DNA of 64,000 nucleotides from Altererythrobacter ishigakiensis (lineage in GTDB: Bacteria; Pseudomonadota; Alphaproteobacteria; Sphingomonadales; Sphingomonadaceae). The stretch covers positions 2,318,001 through 2,382,000 of the forward strand of contig NZ_CP015963.1 of NCBI RefSeq assembly GCF_001663155.1, written 5' to 3'. Positions 41,888 to 50,850 of this stretch are shown here, piece after piece; positions within the stretch are counted from its first letter, which is position 1; every line of letters begins with the position of its first letter. The translations under genes and the position numbers were made by a program. The notes beneath the pieces are model-generated. The model did not search any database and was not told the DNA's origin. It was given only the letters and a program-made list of their open reading frames with translations.

Positions 41888-44467
41888 TCATTTCAATGAC
41901 ATTTTGAGCTCACCGTCACCTTCGTCGATGGTGACAACGCTGCCGTCAGGCACTTTTCCTTCCAGAATCATCTCGGCCAACGGGTCCTGCAGATAGCGCT
42001 GCACAGCTCGTTTCAACGGTCTTGCCCCATATACTGGATCATAGCCCACTCTACCCAACCAGCGAAGCGCAGCATCGCTCAGGTCCAGCTCGATCTTGCG
42101 GTCCTTGAGCAGTTTACCCACGCGCTTGACCTGAATCTCAACAATCGGCGCCATATGTTCAGCTGCCAGGCGATGGAACAGTATGATCTCATCCAGACGG
42201 TTGAGGAACTCTGGGCGGAAATGATTACGCACGACGTCCATCACATCCTTTTCGACATCGGCCACTTTGCCGTCATCAGGCAAGTTGGAAAGGTATTGGC
42301 TGCCTAGATTCGATGTCAGGATGATGAGCGTGTTCGAAAAGTCCACCACACGCCCCTGTCCGTCTGTCAACCGGCCATCATCAAGTACCTGCAGCAGCAC
42401 GTTGAAGACATCGCTGTGAGCCTTCTCGACCTCGTCGAACAGCACAACCTGATATGGGCGTCGGCGGACCGCTTCGGTCAGCACCCCACCTTCATCGTAA
42501 CCGACATAGCCCGGAGGTGCGCCAATCAGCCGCGCGACCGAGTGCTTCTCCATAAATTCGCTCATGTCGATGCGGACCATCGCCTGATCATCATCGAAAA
42601 GGAATTCTGCGAGTGCTTTCGTGAGTTCGGTTTTGCCGACCCCTGTAGGACCAAGGAACAGGAAGCTGCCCAATGGACGGTTCGGGTCTTGCAAGCCGGC
42701 GCGCGCACGGCGCACCGCTTTGGACACGGCCTCGATTGCTTGCGACTGGCCAATCACGCGCTTTCCAAGCAGCTCTTCCATCTGCAGCAGCTTTTCGCGT
42801 TCGCCTTCCATCATTTTGTCGATGGGAATACCGGTCCAGCGGCTGACGACGGAAGCGATATCCTCTTCCGTCACTTCTTCGCGCAACAGCGCGTTCTCGG
42901 CCTGCCCGCGCGCTTCCTCCAGTTGCTTCTCCAATTCGGGGATGCGCCCATAGGAAAGCTCTCCTGCTTTGGCCAAGTCGCCTTCTCGTTGTGCTTGCTC
43001 TAGTTCCAGCCGCGCCGAATCAAGCTGTTCCTTGATCCGGCTCTCTGCATGGATCTTGTCGCGTTCATTCTGCCAGCGGGTGGTGAGTTCCGAGCTTTCC
43101 TGTTCAAGGTTCGCAAGCTCTTCGCGCAGCGCGATCAGGCGATCCTTCGAGGCATCATCGCTCTCTTTAGCCAGCGCCGACTCTTCGATCTTCAGTTGGA
43201 TGATACGTCGATCGAGATTCTCGATCTCTTCAGGCTTCGATTCCACTTCCATGCGGATGCGCGAAGCTGCCTCGTCCATCAGGTCGATCGCCTTGTCGGG
43301 CAGGAAACGGTTCTGGATGTAACGGTTCGAAAGCTGTGCCGCGGCAACCAGAGCGCTGTCTGTGATGTTCACGCCGTGGTGCAGCTCATATTTCTCTTTC
43401 AGCCCGCGCAGGATCGAGATCGTGTCTTCGACACTTGGCTCGTCAATGTAGACCGACTGGAAGCGGCGCTGCAGAGCAGGATCTTTTTCAACATACTTCT
43501 GATATTCATCAAGCGTAGTCGCACCAATGCAGTGCAGTTCACCGCGTGACAGGGCTGGCTTCAGCAGGTTCGATGCATCCATCGAACCTTCAGAGGCCCC
43601 TGCCCCGATCAGCGTGTGCATCTCGTCAATGAACAGGATGATCTGACCATCCGAGCCCTTCACCTCGTCTAGAACGGTCTTCAGGCGCTCTTCAAACTCG
43701 CCGCGATATTTCGCACCGGCGATCAGCGCGCCCATATCCAGGCTCATCAGCGTGCGGCCCTTCAGGCTGTCAGGCACATCACCATTCGCAATACGCAGCG
43801 CCAGCCCTTCGGCAATGGCAGTCTTACCGGTGCCGGGTTCGCCGATCAGCGCGGGGTTGTTTTTGGTCCGGCGAGCAAGGATCTGGATCGTGCGGCGGAT
43901 CTCCTCATCGCGGCCGATCACGGGATCGAGCTTGCCGTCTCGCGCCGCTTGCGTCAGGTCGCGCGCAAATTTCTTCATCGCGTCATAGGCACTCTCGGCA
44001 TTGGCGCTGTCCGCGGCCTTGCCTTTGCGCAATTCGTTGATGGAGTTCTCGAGCGCTTTTGGATCGAGACCGGCTTGCTTCAGCGCCTGACCTGCTTTGG
44101 TTGTTGTGGCAAGGGTCAACGCAGAAAGAAGGCGTTCGACCGTGACGTAGCTATCGCCAGATTTTTCTGAGATTTGCTCCGCTTGGTCGAGCACGCGAAC
44201 AGCATCATTGTCCAGACCCGGTGTGGACTGCGCACCGCTTCCGGAAACGGCCGGGATCTTGCCTAGCTCCGTATCGATCTCAGTAATTGCCACACCAGGG
44301 TTGCCGCCTGCGCGCTGGATCAATCCAGCCGCCATGCCCTCTTCATCCTCGAGCAAAGCCTTCAGAAGATGCGACGGCGTGATCCGCTGATGATTCATGC
44401 GGATCGCGACTGTCTGGGCGCTTTGCAGGAAGCCCTTGGCGCGGTCTGTGAACTTTTCCAAATTCAT
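41888..44467 (-). CDS. clpB: ATP-dependent disaggregase ClpB
   Basis: An 859-aa Hsp100 chaperone that, with DnaK, dissolves protein aggregates. The N-terminal Clp_N repeats ([20 protein letters not shown]) precede AAA+ module 1 (Walker [27 protein letters not shown]), then the coiled-coil middle domain (residues about 405-525, Glu/Arg/Leu-rich) unique to ClpB, then AAA+ module 2 ([24 protein letters not shown]). Length is normal. The promoter region (44496-44523) carries a perfect inverted repeat. Confidence 0.98.
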   Translation of the reverse strand: MNLEKFTDRAKGFLQSAQTVAIRMNHQRITPSHLLKALLEDEEGMAAGLIQRAGGNPGVAITEIDTELGKIPAVSGSGAQSTPGLDNDAVRVLDQAEQISEKSGDSYVTVERLLSALTLATTTKAGQALKQAGLDPKALENSINELRKGKAADSANAESAYDAMKKFARDLTQAARDGKLDPVIGRDEEIRRTIQILARRTKNNPALIGEPGTGKTAIAEGLALRIANGDVPDSLKGRTLMSLDMGALIAGAKYRGEFEERLKTVLDEVKGSDGQIILFIDEMHTLIGAGASEGSMDASNLLKPALSRGELHCIGATTLDEYQKYVEKDPALQRRFQSVYIDEPSVEDTISILRGLKEKYELHHGVNITDSALVAAAQLSNRYIQNRFLPDKAIDLMDEAASRIRMEVESKPEEIENLDRRIIQLKIEESALAKESDDASKDRLIALREELANLEQESSELTTRWQNERDKIHAESRIKEQLDSARLELEQAQREGDLAKAGELSYGRIPELEKQLEEARGQAENALLREEVTEEDIASVVSRWTGIPIDKMMEGEREKLLQMEELLGKRVIGQSQAIEAVSKAVRRARAGLQDPNRPLGSFLFLGPTGVGKTELTKALAEFLFDDDQAMVRIDMSEFMEKHSVARLIGAPPGYVGYDEGGVLTEAVRRRPYQVVLFDEVEKAHSDVFNVLLQVLDDGRLTDGQGRVVDFSNTLIILTSNLGSQYLSNLPDDGKVADVEKDVMDVVRNHFRPEFLNRLDEIILFHRLAAEHMAPIVEIQVKRVGKLLKDRKIELDLSDAALRWLGRVGYDPVYGARPLKRAVQRYLQDPLAEMILEGKVPDGSVVTIDEGDGELKMSLK

Positions 44468-44495
44468 TGATGATCCCTCATTGATTTACCGCCCT

Positions 44496-44523
44496 GATAT
44501 AGTGTTGCTAATTTGCAACACAA
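44496..44523 (-). promoter_or_regulatory. clpB promoter overlapped by an inverted repeat
   Basis: On the minus strand TTGTGT (44523-44518) and TATATC (44501-44496) are spaced 16 bp, about 30 bases before the ATG. CTTG plus the downstream ACTATATC also fits a heat-shock sigma factor. GTGTTGC-6 nt-GCAACAC (44502-44521) is a perfect 7-bp inverted repeat filling the spacer and overlapping the -35 box. It is not the HrcA/CIRCE sequence. Confidence 0.6.
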
Positions 44524-44679
44524 GGCCCCGAGCCAAATTTACTTCAAAGGTGTGTTACCTGACTAGGTGGGTTTGGTAATCTGCTTTGCAAGCCCCTGAC
44601 AAGTTCATGAATTTCGCGGCTTGACCTCCTGTGTTGTGATAGCGACTGTCAGATCAACTGTTTTGGTGAGAGAGAATCT

Positions 44680-46890
44680 ATGATCTGGATCAAGCGCGGC
44701 GGCTGGACGCTGCTGGTATCACTGCTTGTCGCATTCATTGCGCTGGCGACGTGGGAACCGTTCTTCGCACAGCGCGGCGAAGCTCCGAAAGGCGAGCACA
44801 CATATAGGGCCGAGATAATCCGCAGCGAGTATGGGGTGCCGCATATTTATGGGGCGACAGATCCAGACGTCGCCTTCGGAGTAGCAATTGCACAATCCGA
44901 AGATGATTTCTTCACCCTACAGGATGTTATCGCAATGTCGCGCGGCCGCTATGGCGCAATTGCGGGTGAAGATGGCGCGGCAGTCGATTTTGTCTATCAC
45001 TTGCTCGATGCGCGTGGGACGGCTGAACGGCATTATGACAGCTTGCCCGAAGATACGCGGGCTCTTCTCGAGGCCTATGCAGCGGGCCTCAATCAATACG
45101 CAGCGGACAATCCGGATGAGCTCAAGCTGGCTAATCTGTTCCCTGTGAATGGCAAGGATATCGCGGCCGGTTTTGCGTTGCGCCAGCCGTTCTTCTTCGG
45201 GCTCAATAACGTCATTCAGCCGCTGGTTTCTGGAGAGCCACTACGTCGCGAATTCGGTCCCGATATTCCAGGCTTCCCCCGCGATGCAAACGGAGAAGTG
45301 ATTGGGCCCGACTTCGATGGAGAGCCGGCAGACGCCGCTTACTACTCACCATTCGGCAAAAATGGCACACTCAATGGCTCAAACGCTTTCGCCGTCAGCC
45401 CGGAGAAAGCCGGCGGGCCAACTACGTTAATTTCGAACTCGCACCAGCCATTGACCGGCGGCGTTGCCTGGTATGAGATGACAGTCGAAAGCGAAGAGGG
45501 CTGGCATTTCACAGGCGCGAATTTCCCCGGCTCACCCTACCCCTTCCTTGGCCATAACCGTCACCTTGGCTGGACCAACACGGTCAATCGCCCGGATATG
45601 GTCGACGTGTTTGAGCTGGAGATGGATGAGAGCGGCACACGCTATATGCTTGATGGCGAGTGGCGCGATCTCGAAAGCAAGACGGTCACTTTACCCGTAA
45701 AGTTGGGTCCGATCGTTTTGCCCATCCGTCGCGAAGTACGCCGCAGCGCCCATGGACCGGTCATCATCAATGACGATGGCGCTTTCGCGATCCGCTATGG
45801 CGGGATAGACCGGATTGAACAGCTCGATGCCTATTATCGGCTGAACAAGACGACCACGTTGGAGGAATGGCAGGCTCAAATCGCGCGCATGGCTATACCC
45901 AGCACGAACTTCATTTACGCTGACGAAGCAGGCAACATTGCCTATGTCTACAATGCCGCCATCCCTGACCGTCCCGACGATGTGGAAGCCAACTGGCGCG
46001 GAGTGCTCCCGGGCAATCGCAGCGACCTGATCTGGGAAGGCGCAGTTGACTACGCAGAAATCCCCAAGCTCATCAATCCGTCTTCTGGCTGGCTTTATAA
46101 CGCCAATAACGAGCCATATACGGCAGCAGGTGCCGACGACGACATAGATCCGGAAAGTATCTCGCCCATCCTTGGTGTCGAGCTAAAGCAGACCAACCGT
46201 TCACGCCGCGCATGGAAGCTGCTGAGCGAGGCAGACGTGCTCGATCGCGAAAACCTGAGGCGAATTAAGTACGACACCGCCTATGAACGTGAAGGCTATG
46301 TGGCGGAGCTTTGGGATGCGGTGGAGGCGCTCGATCCGGGCGCTGATGCCGAACTTGCCGAGGCGCGCGAATTGATGCTGAGCTGGGATTTCACGGCAGA
46401 CAGCGAAGGCGCGGCTGACGCGCTCGCGCTGCTGATGATCCGCGACTTCATGTCGGCTGAGTATCAAAACAAAGAATATCCCGACGTGGAAGAAATGCTC
46501 CGGAAGGAGATCAACCATCTCAAGACGTATTTCGGAAGGATTGACCCGCCAATGTCAGAACTCCTGCGATTGCGACACGGGGAAGTCGATTTGCCGCTGG
46601 ATGGCGGCTCTGACACCTTGCGCGCGTCAACCACGTGGCGGGTGGAGGACGATGGTCGTCTGAGACTCGTCCACGGTGACAGCTTCATCCAATGGGTCGA
46701 ATGGCGCGCTGGAGAGCGCGTGCGCTCACAGTCGATTCAACCTTTCGGAGCAGCGATCAGCAGACTCGAGAGCCCACATCACACCGATCAGATGGAATTG
46801 TTCGTCAATCACCAACTAAAGCCGGTTCATTTCTGGCGCGAAGACGCGATTGCCAACGCATCACGCCGATATGTGGTTGAGTCTAACTGA
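44680..46890 (+). CDS. Penicillin acylase-family amidohydrolase
   Basis: A 736-aa Ntn-hydrolase precursor of the penicillin/acyl-homoserine-lactone acylase family, made as one chain and self-cleaved into alpha and beta subunits. An N-terminal hydrophobic segment (LLVSLLVAFIALA) exports it. The beta chain starts at Ser234 (LNG-SNAFAV), the nucleophile; ISNSHQPLTG contributes to the oxyanion hole. The alpha part has RSEYGVPHIYGATDPDVAFG. It would split an amide bond, perhaps of signal or antibiotic molecules, in the periplasm. It is divergent from clpB. Confidence 0.9.
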   Translation: MIWIKRGGWTLLVSLLVAFIALATWEPFFAQRGEAPKGEHTYRAEIIRSEYGVPHIYGATDPDVAFGVAIAQSEDDFFTLQDVIAMSRGRYGAIAGEDGAAVDFVYHLLDARGTAERHYDSLPEDTRALLEAYAAGLNQYAADNPDELKLANLFPVNGKDIAAGFALRQPFFFGLNNVIQPLVSGEPLRREFGPDIPGFPRDANGEVIGPDFDGEPADAAYYSPFGKNGTLNGSNAFAVSPEKAGGPTTLISNSHQPLTGGVAWYEMTVESEEGWHFTGANFPGSPYPFLGHNRHLGWTNTVNRPDMVDVFELEMDESGTRYMLDGEWRDLESKTVTLPVKLGPIVLPIRREVRRSAHGPVIINDDGAFAIRYGGIDRIEQLDAYYRLNKTTTLEEWQAQIARMAIPSTNFIYADEAGNIAYVYNAAIPDRPDDVEANWRGVLPGNRSDLIWEGAVDYAEIPKLINPSSGWLYNANNEPYTAAGADDDIDPESISPILGVELKQTNRSRRAWKLLSEADVLDRENLRRIKYDTAYEREGYVAELWDAVEALDPGADAELAEARELMLSWDFTADSEGAADALALLMIRDFMSAEYQNKEYPDVEEMLRKEINHLKTYFGRIDPPMSELLRLRHGEVDLPLDGGSDTLRASTTWRVEDDGRLRLVHGDSFIQWVEWRAGERVRSQSIQPFGAAISRLESPHHTDQMELFVNHQLKPVHFWREDAIANASRRYVVESN

Positions 46891-46960
46891 CACCCGTGTA
46901 AACAGTCACTCATGCCTCGCTCGGCGGCTTTGCCGGGCAAACAGTTTTTAGGAGAACCCC

Positions 46961-47263
46961 ATGTCACTTTCAGGAAGCTACAATACCACCGTCAAGAGCC
47001 CGATGGGCGACCAGAGCGGTACCCTAACCGTGGTTGACAATGGTGATGGTACATTCAGCGGCAAGATGGCTGGCGCAATGGGCAGCATGGACGTCGAAGA
47101 CGGCAAGGTCGATGGGAACACGCTTACCTGGAAGATGCAGATGACCGTGCCGATGCCGATGACGCTCGACTGCGAAGCGACCATCGAAGGCGGCACGCTG
47201 GCTGGCAACGTCAATGCCGGCGCTTTCGGCGCAATGCCGCTGACCGGCGAAAAAGCCGCTTAA
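46961..47263 (+). CDS. Small conserved-looking beta-rich protein, function unknown
   Basis: A 100-aa protein preceded by AGGAGAA. It consists of short alternating beta strands (SGSYNTTVKSPMGDQSGTLT, then GDGTFSGKMAGAMGSMDVED, then TLTWKMQMTVPMPMTLDCEA) with a Met-rich core and ends PLTGEKAA. No signal peptide or membrane span is seen. I do not recognise a named family. It is closed by a terminator, so it forms its own unit behind the acylase gene. Confidence 0.7.
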   Translation: MSLSGSYNTTVKSPMGDQSGTLTVVDNGDGTFSGKMAGAMGSMDVEDGKVDGNTLTWKMQMTVPMPMTLDCEATIEGGTLAGNVNAGAFGAMPLTGEKAA

Positions 47264-47287
47264 GTCAGCTCACATACGAAAATCCTG

Positions 47288-47322
47288 AAGGCCGTCAGAG
47301 TTTGCGCTTTGGCGGCCTTTTT
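47288..47322 (+). terminator. Rho-independent terminator after the beta-rich protein gene
   Basis: AAGGCCG (47288-47294) pairs with CGGCCTT (47313-47319), extended by inner pairs with wobble, and is followed by T residues (47318-47322). Confidence 0.85.
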
Positions 47323-47451
47323 CGTTCGCACCATGGTATTTCCCCATAAAGGGTATTCGCTGCCGCACCTTGAGAAACAAGCCAATTACTGCTCTGTTAG
47401 AGAAACATAAGGCCGCATTGATTCAATTTTGGGAACTGGGAGAACCAAACG

Positions 47452-48234
47452 ATGACGAGGAAATTCAAGAAACTGACGATGGGCGTTGCCTTAGGCGCAC
47501 TGGTGGCCACACCGGTTATGGCTGAGAAGGCAAACCAGCTTGTCGATATCAACGGCATGCGGGGTAGCAGCGCCGAAGGTGCACTTCAGCAGCGTGGATT
47601 TGCCCATGTCTCAACCCACAAGAATTCGATGGGTTATGTGTACAGCTATTGGTGGGACGAACGCGACGATGACTGCGTTCAGGTGGAAGTCTATAACGGT
47701 AGGGTTGAGACGATCAGCGATGCAACTGATCAGGATTGCGGCCATCACAAAGGAAGTGCAGGTGCGGCCTTAGGAGCGGTTGCAGGGGCTGCCATCCTTG
47801 GGGCGCTTATAGGCCACAAGTCACACCATCGCGAAGGTCGGGACTACGACGAAACAAAGACGGCCGAGTTCGAGCGAGGATATCAGGACGGGCTGCACCA
47901 TGCCCAGTACCACAACTACAACCGCGACGATGCCTACGCGCACGGATATGAAAGAGGTGCCGACGAACGTCAGGCCAACCTGAGCCATCACCATAGGCGC
48001 GGCGGCTATTCACGCATCGCTCAATTCAGGGATGTCGAAGGAATGCGCGGACCGCGTGCTCGCGATCTCCTGGCCGAGCGCGGCTTTACCCGTGTCAGCC
48101 GGTTTGGCGATGACAATACTCGATATTCGATCATGTGGCGCAGTGAATCTCGCCAATGCGTCCAACTGACCATTGCCGACGGACGTGTCTATGATGCGCG
48201 TGACATCGGTAATCACCCCGATTGTCGCGGCTGA
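47452..48234 (+). CDS. Exported protein with an internally duplicated domain
   Basis: A 260-aa protein. A signal peptide ([14 protein letters not shown], cleavage near residue 24) precedes repeat 1 (about 29-96): [20 protein letters not shown], then two cysteines C75 and C96. A glycine-zipper segment (101-121: [20 protein letters not shown]) then spans or dips into a membrane, and a His/Tyr/Asp-rich linker (122-186) leads to repeat 2 (about 191-258): [20 protein letters not shown], with C236 and C258. The repeats share the D-x-x-GMRG-ARxLLxxRGF core and CVQ-x-x-x-x-DGRV. I recognise no named family. It looks like an envelope adaptor or sensor. Confidence 0.72.
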   Translation: MTRKFKKLTMGVALGALVATPVMAEKANQLVDINGMRGSSAEGALQQRGFAHVSTHKNSMGYVYSYWWDERDDDCVQVEVYNGRVETISDATDQDCGHHKGSAGAALGAVAGAAILGALIGHKSHHREGRDYDETKTAEFERGYQDGLHHAQYHNYNRDDAYAHGYERGADERQANLSHHHRRGGYSRIAQFRDVEGMRGPRARDLLAERGFTRVSRFGDDNTRYSIMWRSESRQCVQLTIADGRVYDARDIGNHPDCRG

Positions 48235-48247
48235 GGAGGAACGGTTC

Positions 48248-48931
48248 GTGAGAAGATTTATCCCGCTAATCAGCGCGTGCTCCATAGCTTTGGCAGCATG
48301 TGGCAGCGGCGCCGATGGCGATTCGGCCGATAAAGCAACTTTTGTTGAGATCCCCGAGTCACTGGCGCCATTCGGTGATGGCTTCCCCAACACGGGGGAT
48401 CCGTGCCGAAGACTTGGCGAAAGCGCTGCTACTTCTAACTTCCTTGATGACAGCGCGATTCTGGTCGGTTGTCCTTCCGAAGCCTCTGCAGAGGCATTGG
48501 GCGGAGAAGTCGTGGGAAATGTTGAAGGGGTCAGGCTGGTTTCGGTCGCGATGGGCGATGCGAACGCAGGCATGGGCGAAAACGGTCCGGTTGATAATAC
48601 CGCTGACGCACTTGTCCCAGGCACCGAATACAATGCCACCGCCCCCATCCCGTGCGGATTTGGCGGCGCTGCTCCCAATCAAACGTGCGAAGCAGGTGTG
48701 ATCCGTAACTGGGGCGGCGAAGCAGGTAGCGCGCTGGTCGAAGTCCAGAAGCCAGACGGCTTCAAGCGTGCGATCTTCTTCAATGGAACAGAGCCATTTG
48801 GCGCGGACAGCGCCGAAGCAGACGGCTCGGCTGGATGGGACTTTGAAACCTCCCGCGAGGGTGATCGGGTCACGATACAATTCGGACCGGAAAGCTATGT
48901 CATCGTTGATGCTTTGATCGAAGGCGGTTAA
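48248..48931 (+). CDS. Putative lipoprotein of unknown function
   Basis: A 227-aa protein. I start it at the GTG at 48248 because GAGGAGG lies just upstream and a lipoprotein signal follows: [18 protein letters not shown] with Cys18 as the acylation site. The mature part has several cysteines, [20 protein letters not shown] and [18 protein letters not shown] early, then [10 protein letters not shown] and [18 protein letters not shown], which may pair as disulfides. The end ([20 protein letters not shown]) is beta-like. No family recognised. It lies 13 bp after the duplicated-domain gene, likely one operon. Confidence 0.7.
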   Translation: MRRFIPLISACSIALAACGSGADGDSADKATFVEIPESLAPFGDGFPNTGDPCRRLGESAATSNFLDDSAILVGCPSEASAEALGGEVVGNVEGVRLVSVAMGDANAGMGENGPVDNTADALVPGTEYNATAPIPCGFGGAAPNQTCEAGVIRNWGGEAGSALVEVQKPDGFKRAIFFNGTEPFGADSAEADGSAGWDFETSREGDRVTIQFGPESYVIVDALIEGG

Positions 48932-48955
48932 TTTTAGGCGTCATGGATGACGAAG

Positions 48956-48990
48956 GACCGCTGGAGCTACCTCTCCGGCGGTCTTTTCTT
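48956..48990 (+). terminator. Rho-independent terminator of the lipoprotein operon
   Basis: GACCGCTGGAG pairs with CTCCGGCGGTC (one mismatch), loop CTACCT, followed by TTTTCTT. Confidence 0.88.
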
Positions 48991-49000
48991 ATGTCTGCTG

Positions 49001-49031
49001 AAAAAAATGGGCGGCCCGATGATGGCCGCCC
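49001..49031 (-). terminator. Rho-independent terminator of the gat operon
   Basis: GGGCGGCC (49009-49016) and GGCCGCCC (49024-49031) form a perfect stem; on the minus strand it is followed by seven T residues (from the A-run at 49001-49007). It lies about 200 bases after gatB. Confidence 0.8.
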
Positions 49032-49226
49032 TTAGGATTGAAATAACTCAATACCTAAGCATTGAGCCTTTCGGGTCGCAGAAATACAGTTACATGCCCC
49101 AACAAACGGCGGCAAACCCATAGCAGACTATCTCTGTTTTTCAGCGAGATAGAGCAAGGCCGCAGGTTAATTCATATGGTTAACCGCAATTAACACGCCG
49201 AATCAGCCCGCAAAACTCACAGCCGT
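49032..49226. other. Gap between gatB and its terminator, with TTAA-centred repeats
   Basis: No gene. GTTAAT (49166-49171), the palindrome GGTTAACC (49178-49185) and ATTAAC (49189-49194) lie within 29 bp, all centred on TTAA. It may be an operator or integration-host-factor-like region, but nothing proves this. Confidence 0.3.
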
Positions 49227-50723
49227 TTACCCAAGCTTGTCTTTCAGGATCTGGTTCACGACTGCCGGATTGGCTTTGCCCTGCATGGCCTTCATCGTCT
49301 GACCAACGAAGAAACCGAACAGCTTGTCCTTGCCGCCGCGGTATTCTTCAACCTTGTCGGCATTATTCGCCAAGATATCGTCAATCGCTGCTTCGATCGC
49401 ACCAGTGTCTGAAACCTGTTTCAAGCCTTCGCTATCCGCGATCTCGTCCGGCTCGCGGCCCGTCTTCAAGACGATCTCGAATATCTCTTTCGCCTGACCG
49501 CCACTGATTTCGCCTGCGTCCTGCATCTTGAGGATCGCGGCCTGACGCGCAGCGGTGGCATGCTCGACATTCGCTTCATCACCCAGCGATTTGATCACGC
49601 CCGGCGCGACTGAAAGCGCCCAGTTGGCAACCGGCGTTGCGACTTTCTTCTCGTCTTTACCGATGGCCTTGGCCGTAGCTGCCAGCAGGGTTTCGAACCG
49701 TGCGAAAGTCTCAACCTCCGCGGTCAGCTCGCGCGCATTGTAAGGCGTAAGGCCCAGCTCGCTTTCATACCGCGCGCGCTTGGCGTCGGGCAATTCTGGC
49801 AACGATGCGCGGCATTCCTCGAGGAAGTCGTCTTCAAGTTCCAGCGGCAACAGGTCGGGATCAGGGAAGTAGCGGTAATCATGCGCGTCTTCCTTTGAGC
49901 GCATGCTGCGTGTCGTGCCGCTGGCGACATCGAACAGGCGCGTTTCCTGCACCACTGTGCCGCCGCTCTCGATCAGATCGACCTGGCGGTTCGCCTCATG
50001 TTCGATCACCTGCATCACGAAACGCACCGAGTTAACATTCTTCGTCTCAGTCCGCGTGCCGAATTCTTCGCCGGGCTTGCGCACAGAGACGTTCACGTCG
50101 GCGCGCATGCTGCCCTCTTCCATATTGCCGTCACAGCTGCCGACATAACGCAGGATGCTGCGCAGCTTGCGCACATAGGCGCCGGCCTCTGCTGGCGAGC
50201 GCATGTCTGGCTTGGACACAATTTCCATCAGAGCCACGCCGCAGCGGTTGAGATCGACGTAAGACATGGTCGGGTGCTGGTCATGCATCAGCTTGCCCGC
50301 ATCCTGCTCCACATGGATGCGCTCGATCCCGATGATCTTCTCTTCAGGGATGCCGCCCTTCTCATCCGCGTCAAGCACGAGCTGACCCTCGCCCACGATG
50401 GGGTGAAAAAGCTGGCTGATCTGATAACCCTGCGGCAGATCGGCGTAGAAGTAGTTCTTGCGGTCGAACCGCGAATATTTGTTGATCTGCGCTTCGATCG
50501 CCATACCGGTGCGCACCGCCTGACGGATGCATTCGCGATTGGGCACAGGCAGCATGCCGGGCATCGCTGCATCAATCAGGCTCACTTGCGCATTCGGCTC
50601 CGCGCCGAATTCAGTAGAAGCTCCGCTGAACAGCTTAGCATTGCTGGTAACCTGCGCATGGACTTCAAGGCCAATTACGACCTCCCATTCTCCGGTGACG
50701 CCTTGGATACGGTATTCAGTCAT
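49227..50723 (-). CDS. gatB: Asp/Glu-tRNA(Asn/Gln) amidotransferase subunit B
   Basis: A 498-aa subunit that binds misacylated Glu-tRNA-Gln or Asp-tRNA-Asn and phosphorylates its side chain before amidation. [50 protein letters not shown] and [11 protein letters not shown] are diagnostic; the C-terminal YqeY/tail domain ([20 protein letters not shown]) is present. I start it at the ATG at 50723; the longer frame adds 63 residues that overlap the small ORF at 50716-50847 in another frame. The start lies inside the last codons of that ORF, so the two are translationally coupled. Confidence 0.97.
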   Translation of the reverse strand: MTEYRIQGVTGEWEVVIGLEVHAQVTSNAKLFSGASTEFGAEPNAQVSLIDAAMPGMLPVPNRECIRQAVRTGMAIEAQINKYSRFDRKNYFYADLPQGYQISQLFHPIVGEGQLVLDADEKGGIPEEKIIGIERIHVEQDAGKLMHDQHPTMSYVDLNRCGVALMEIVSKPDMRSPAEAGAYVRKLRSILRYVGSCDGNMEEGSMRADVNVSVRKPGEEFGTRTETKNVNSVRFVMQVIEHEANRQVDLIESGGTVVQETRLFDVASGTTRSMRSKEDAHDYRYFPDPDLLPLELEDDFLEECRASLPELPDAKRARYESELGLTPYNARELTAEVETFARFETLLAATAKAIGKDEKKVATPVANWALSVAPGVIKSLGDEANVEHATAARQAAILKMQDAGEISGGQAKEIFEIVLKTGREPDEIADSEGLKQVSDTGAIEAAIDDILANNADKVEEYRGGKDKLFGFFVGQTMKAMQGKANPAVVNQILKDKLG

Positions 50724-50847
50724 CTTTTTTCGCCTGTGTATTCGACGTGTCAAAGCGCGCTTCGCCGTGCTCAACATTCTTGCTGAGCCAGAGAGCAAAT
50801 AGGCCGAGGAGCACGAAGCAAATAAGAAAGATGATGGCGAAAAGCAT
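50716..50847 (-). CDS. 43-aa membrane protein wedged between gatA and gatB
   Basis: An open frame of 44 codons starting at the ATG at 50847, three bases after the gatA stop, and ending eight bases inside gatB. It encodes one hydrophobic span ([20 protein letters not shown]) followed by a charged tail ([20 protein letters not shown], then KDD). The tight packing between two genes of one enzyme, the membrane-span composition and the overlap with the gatB start argue that it is real. No family is recognised. Alternatively it is an overlapping frame without function. Confidence 0.62.
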   Translation of the reverse strand: MLFAIIFLICFVLLGLFALWLSKNVEHGEARFDTSNTQAKKDD

Positions 50848-50850
50848 CGA

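Noticed and set aside
49998..50786. A 262-codon plus-strand frame opposite gatB.
   Set aside because: Antisense to gatB; His/Ala/Leu-rich composition typical of shadow frames.
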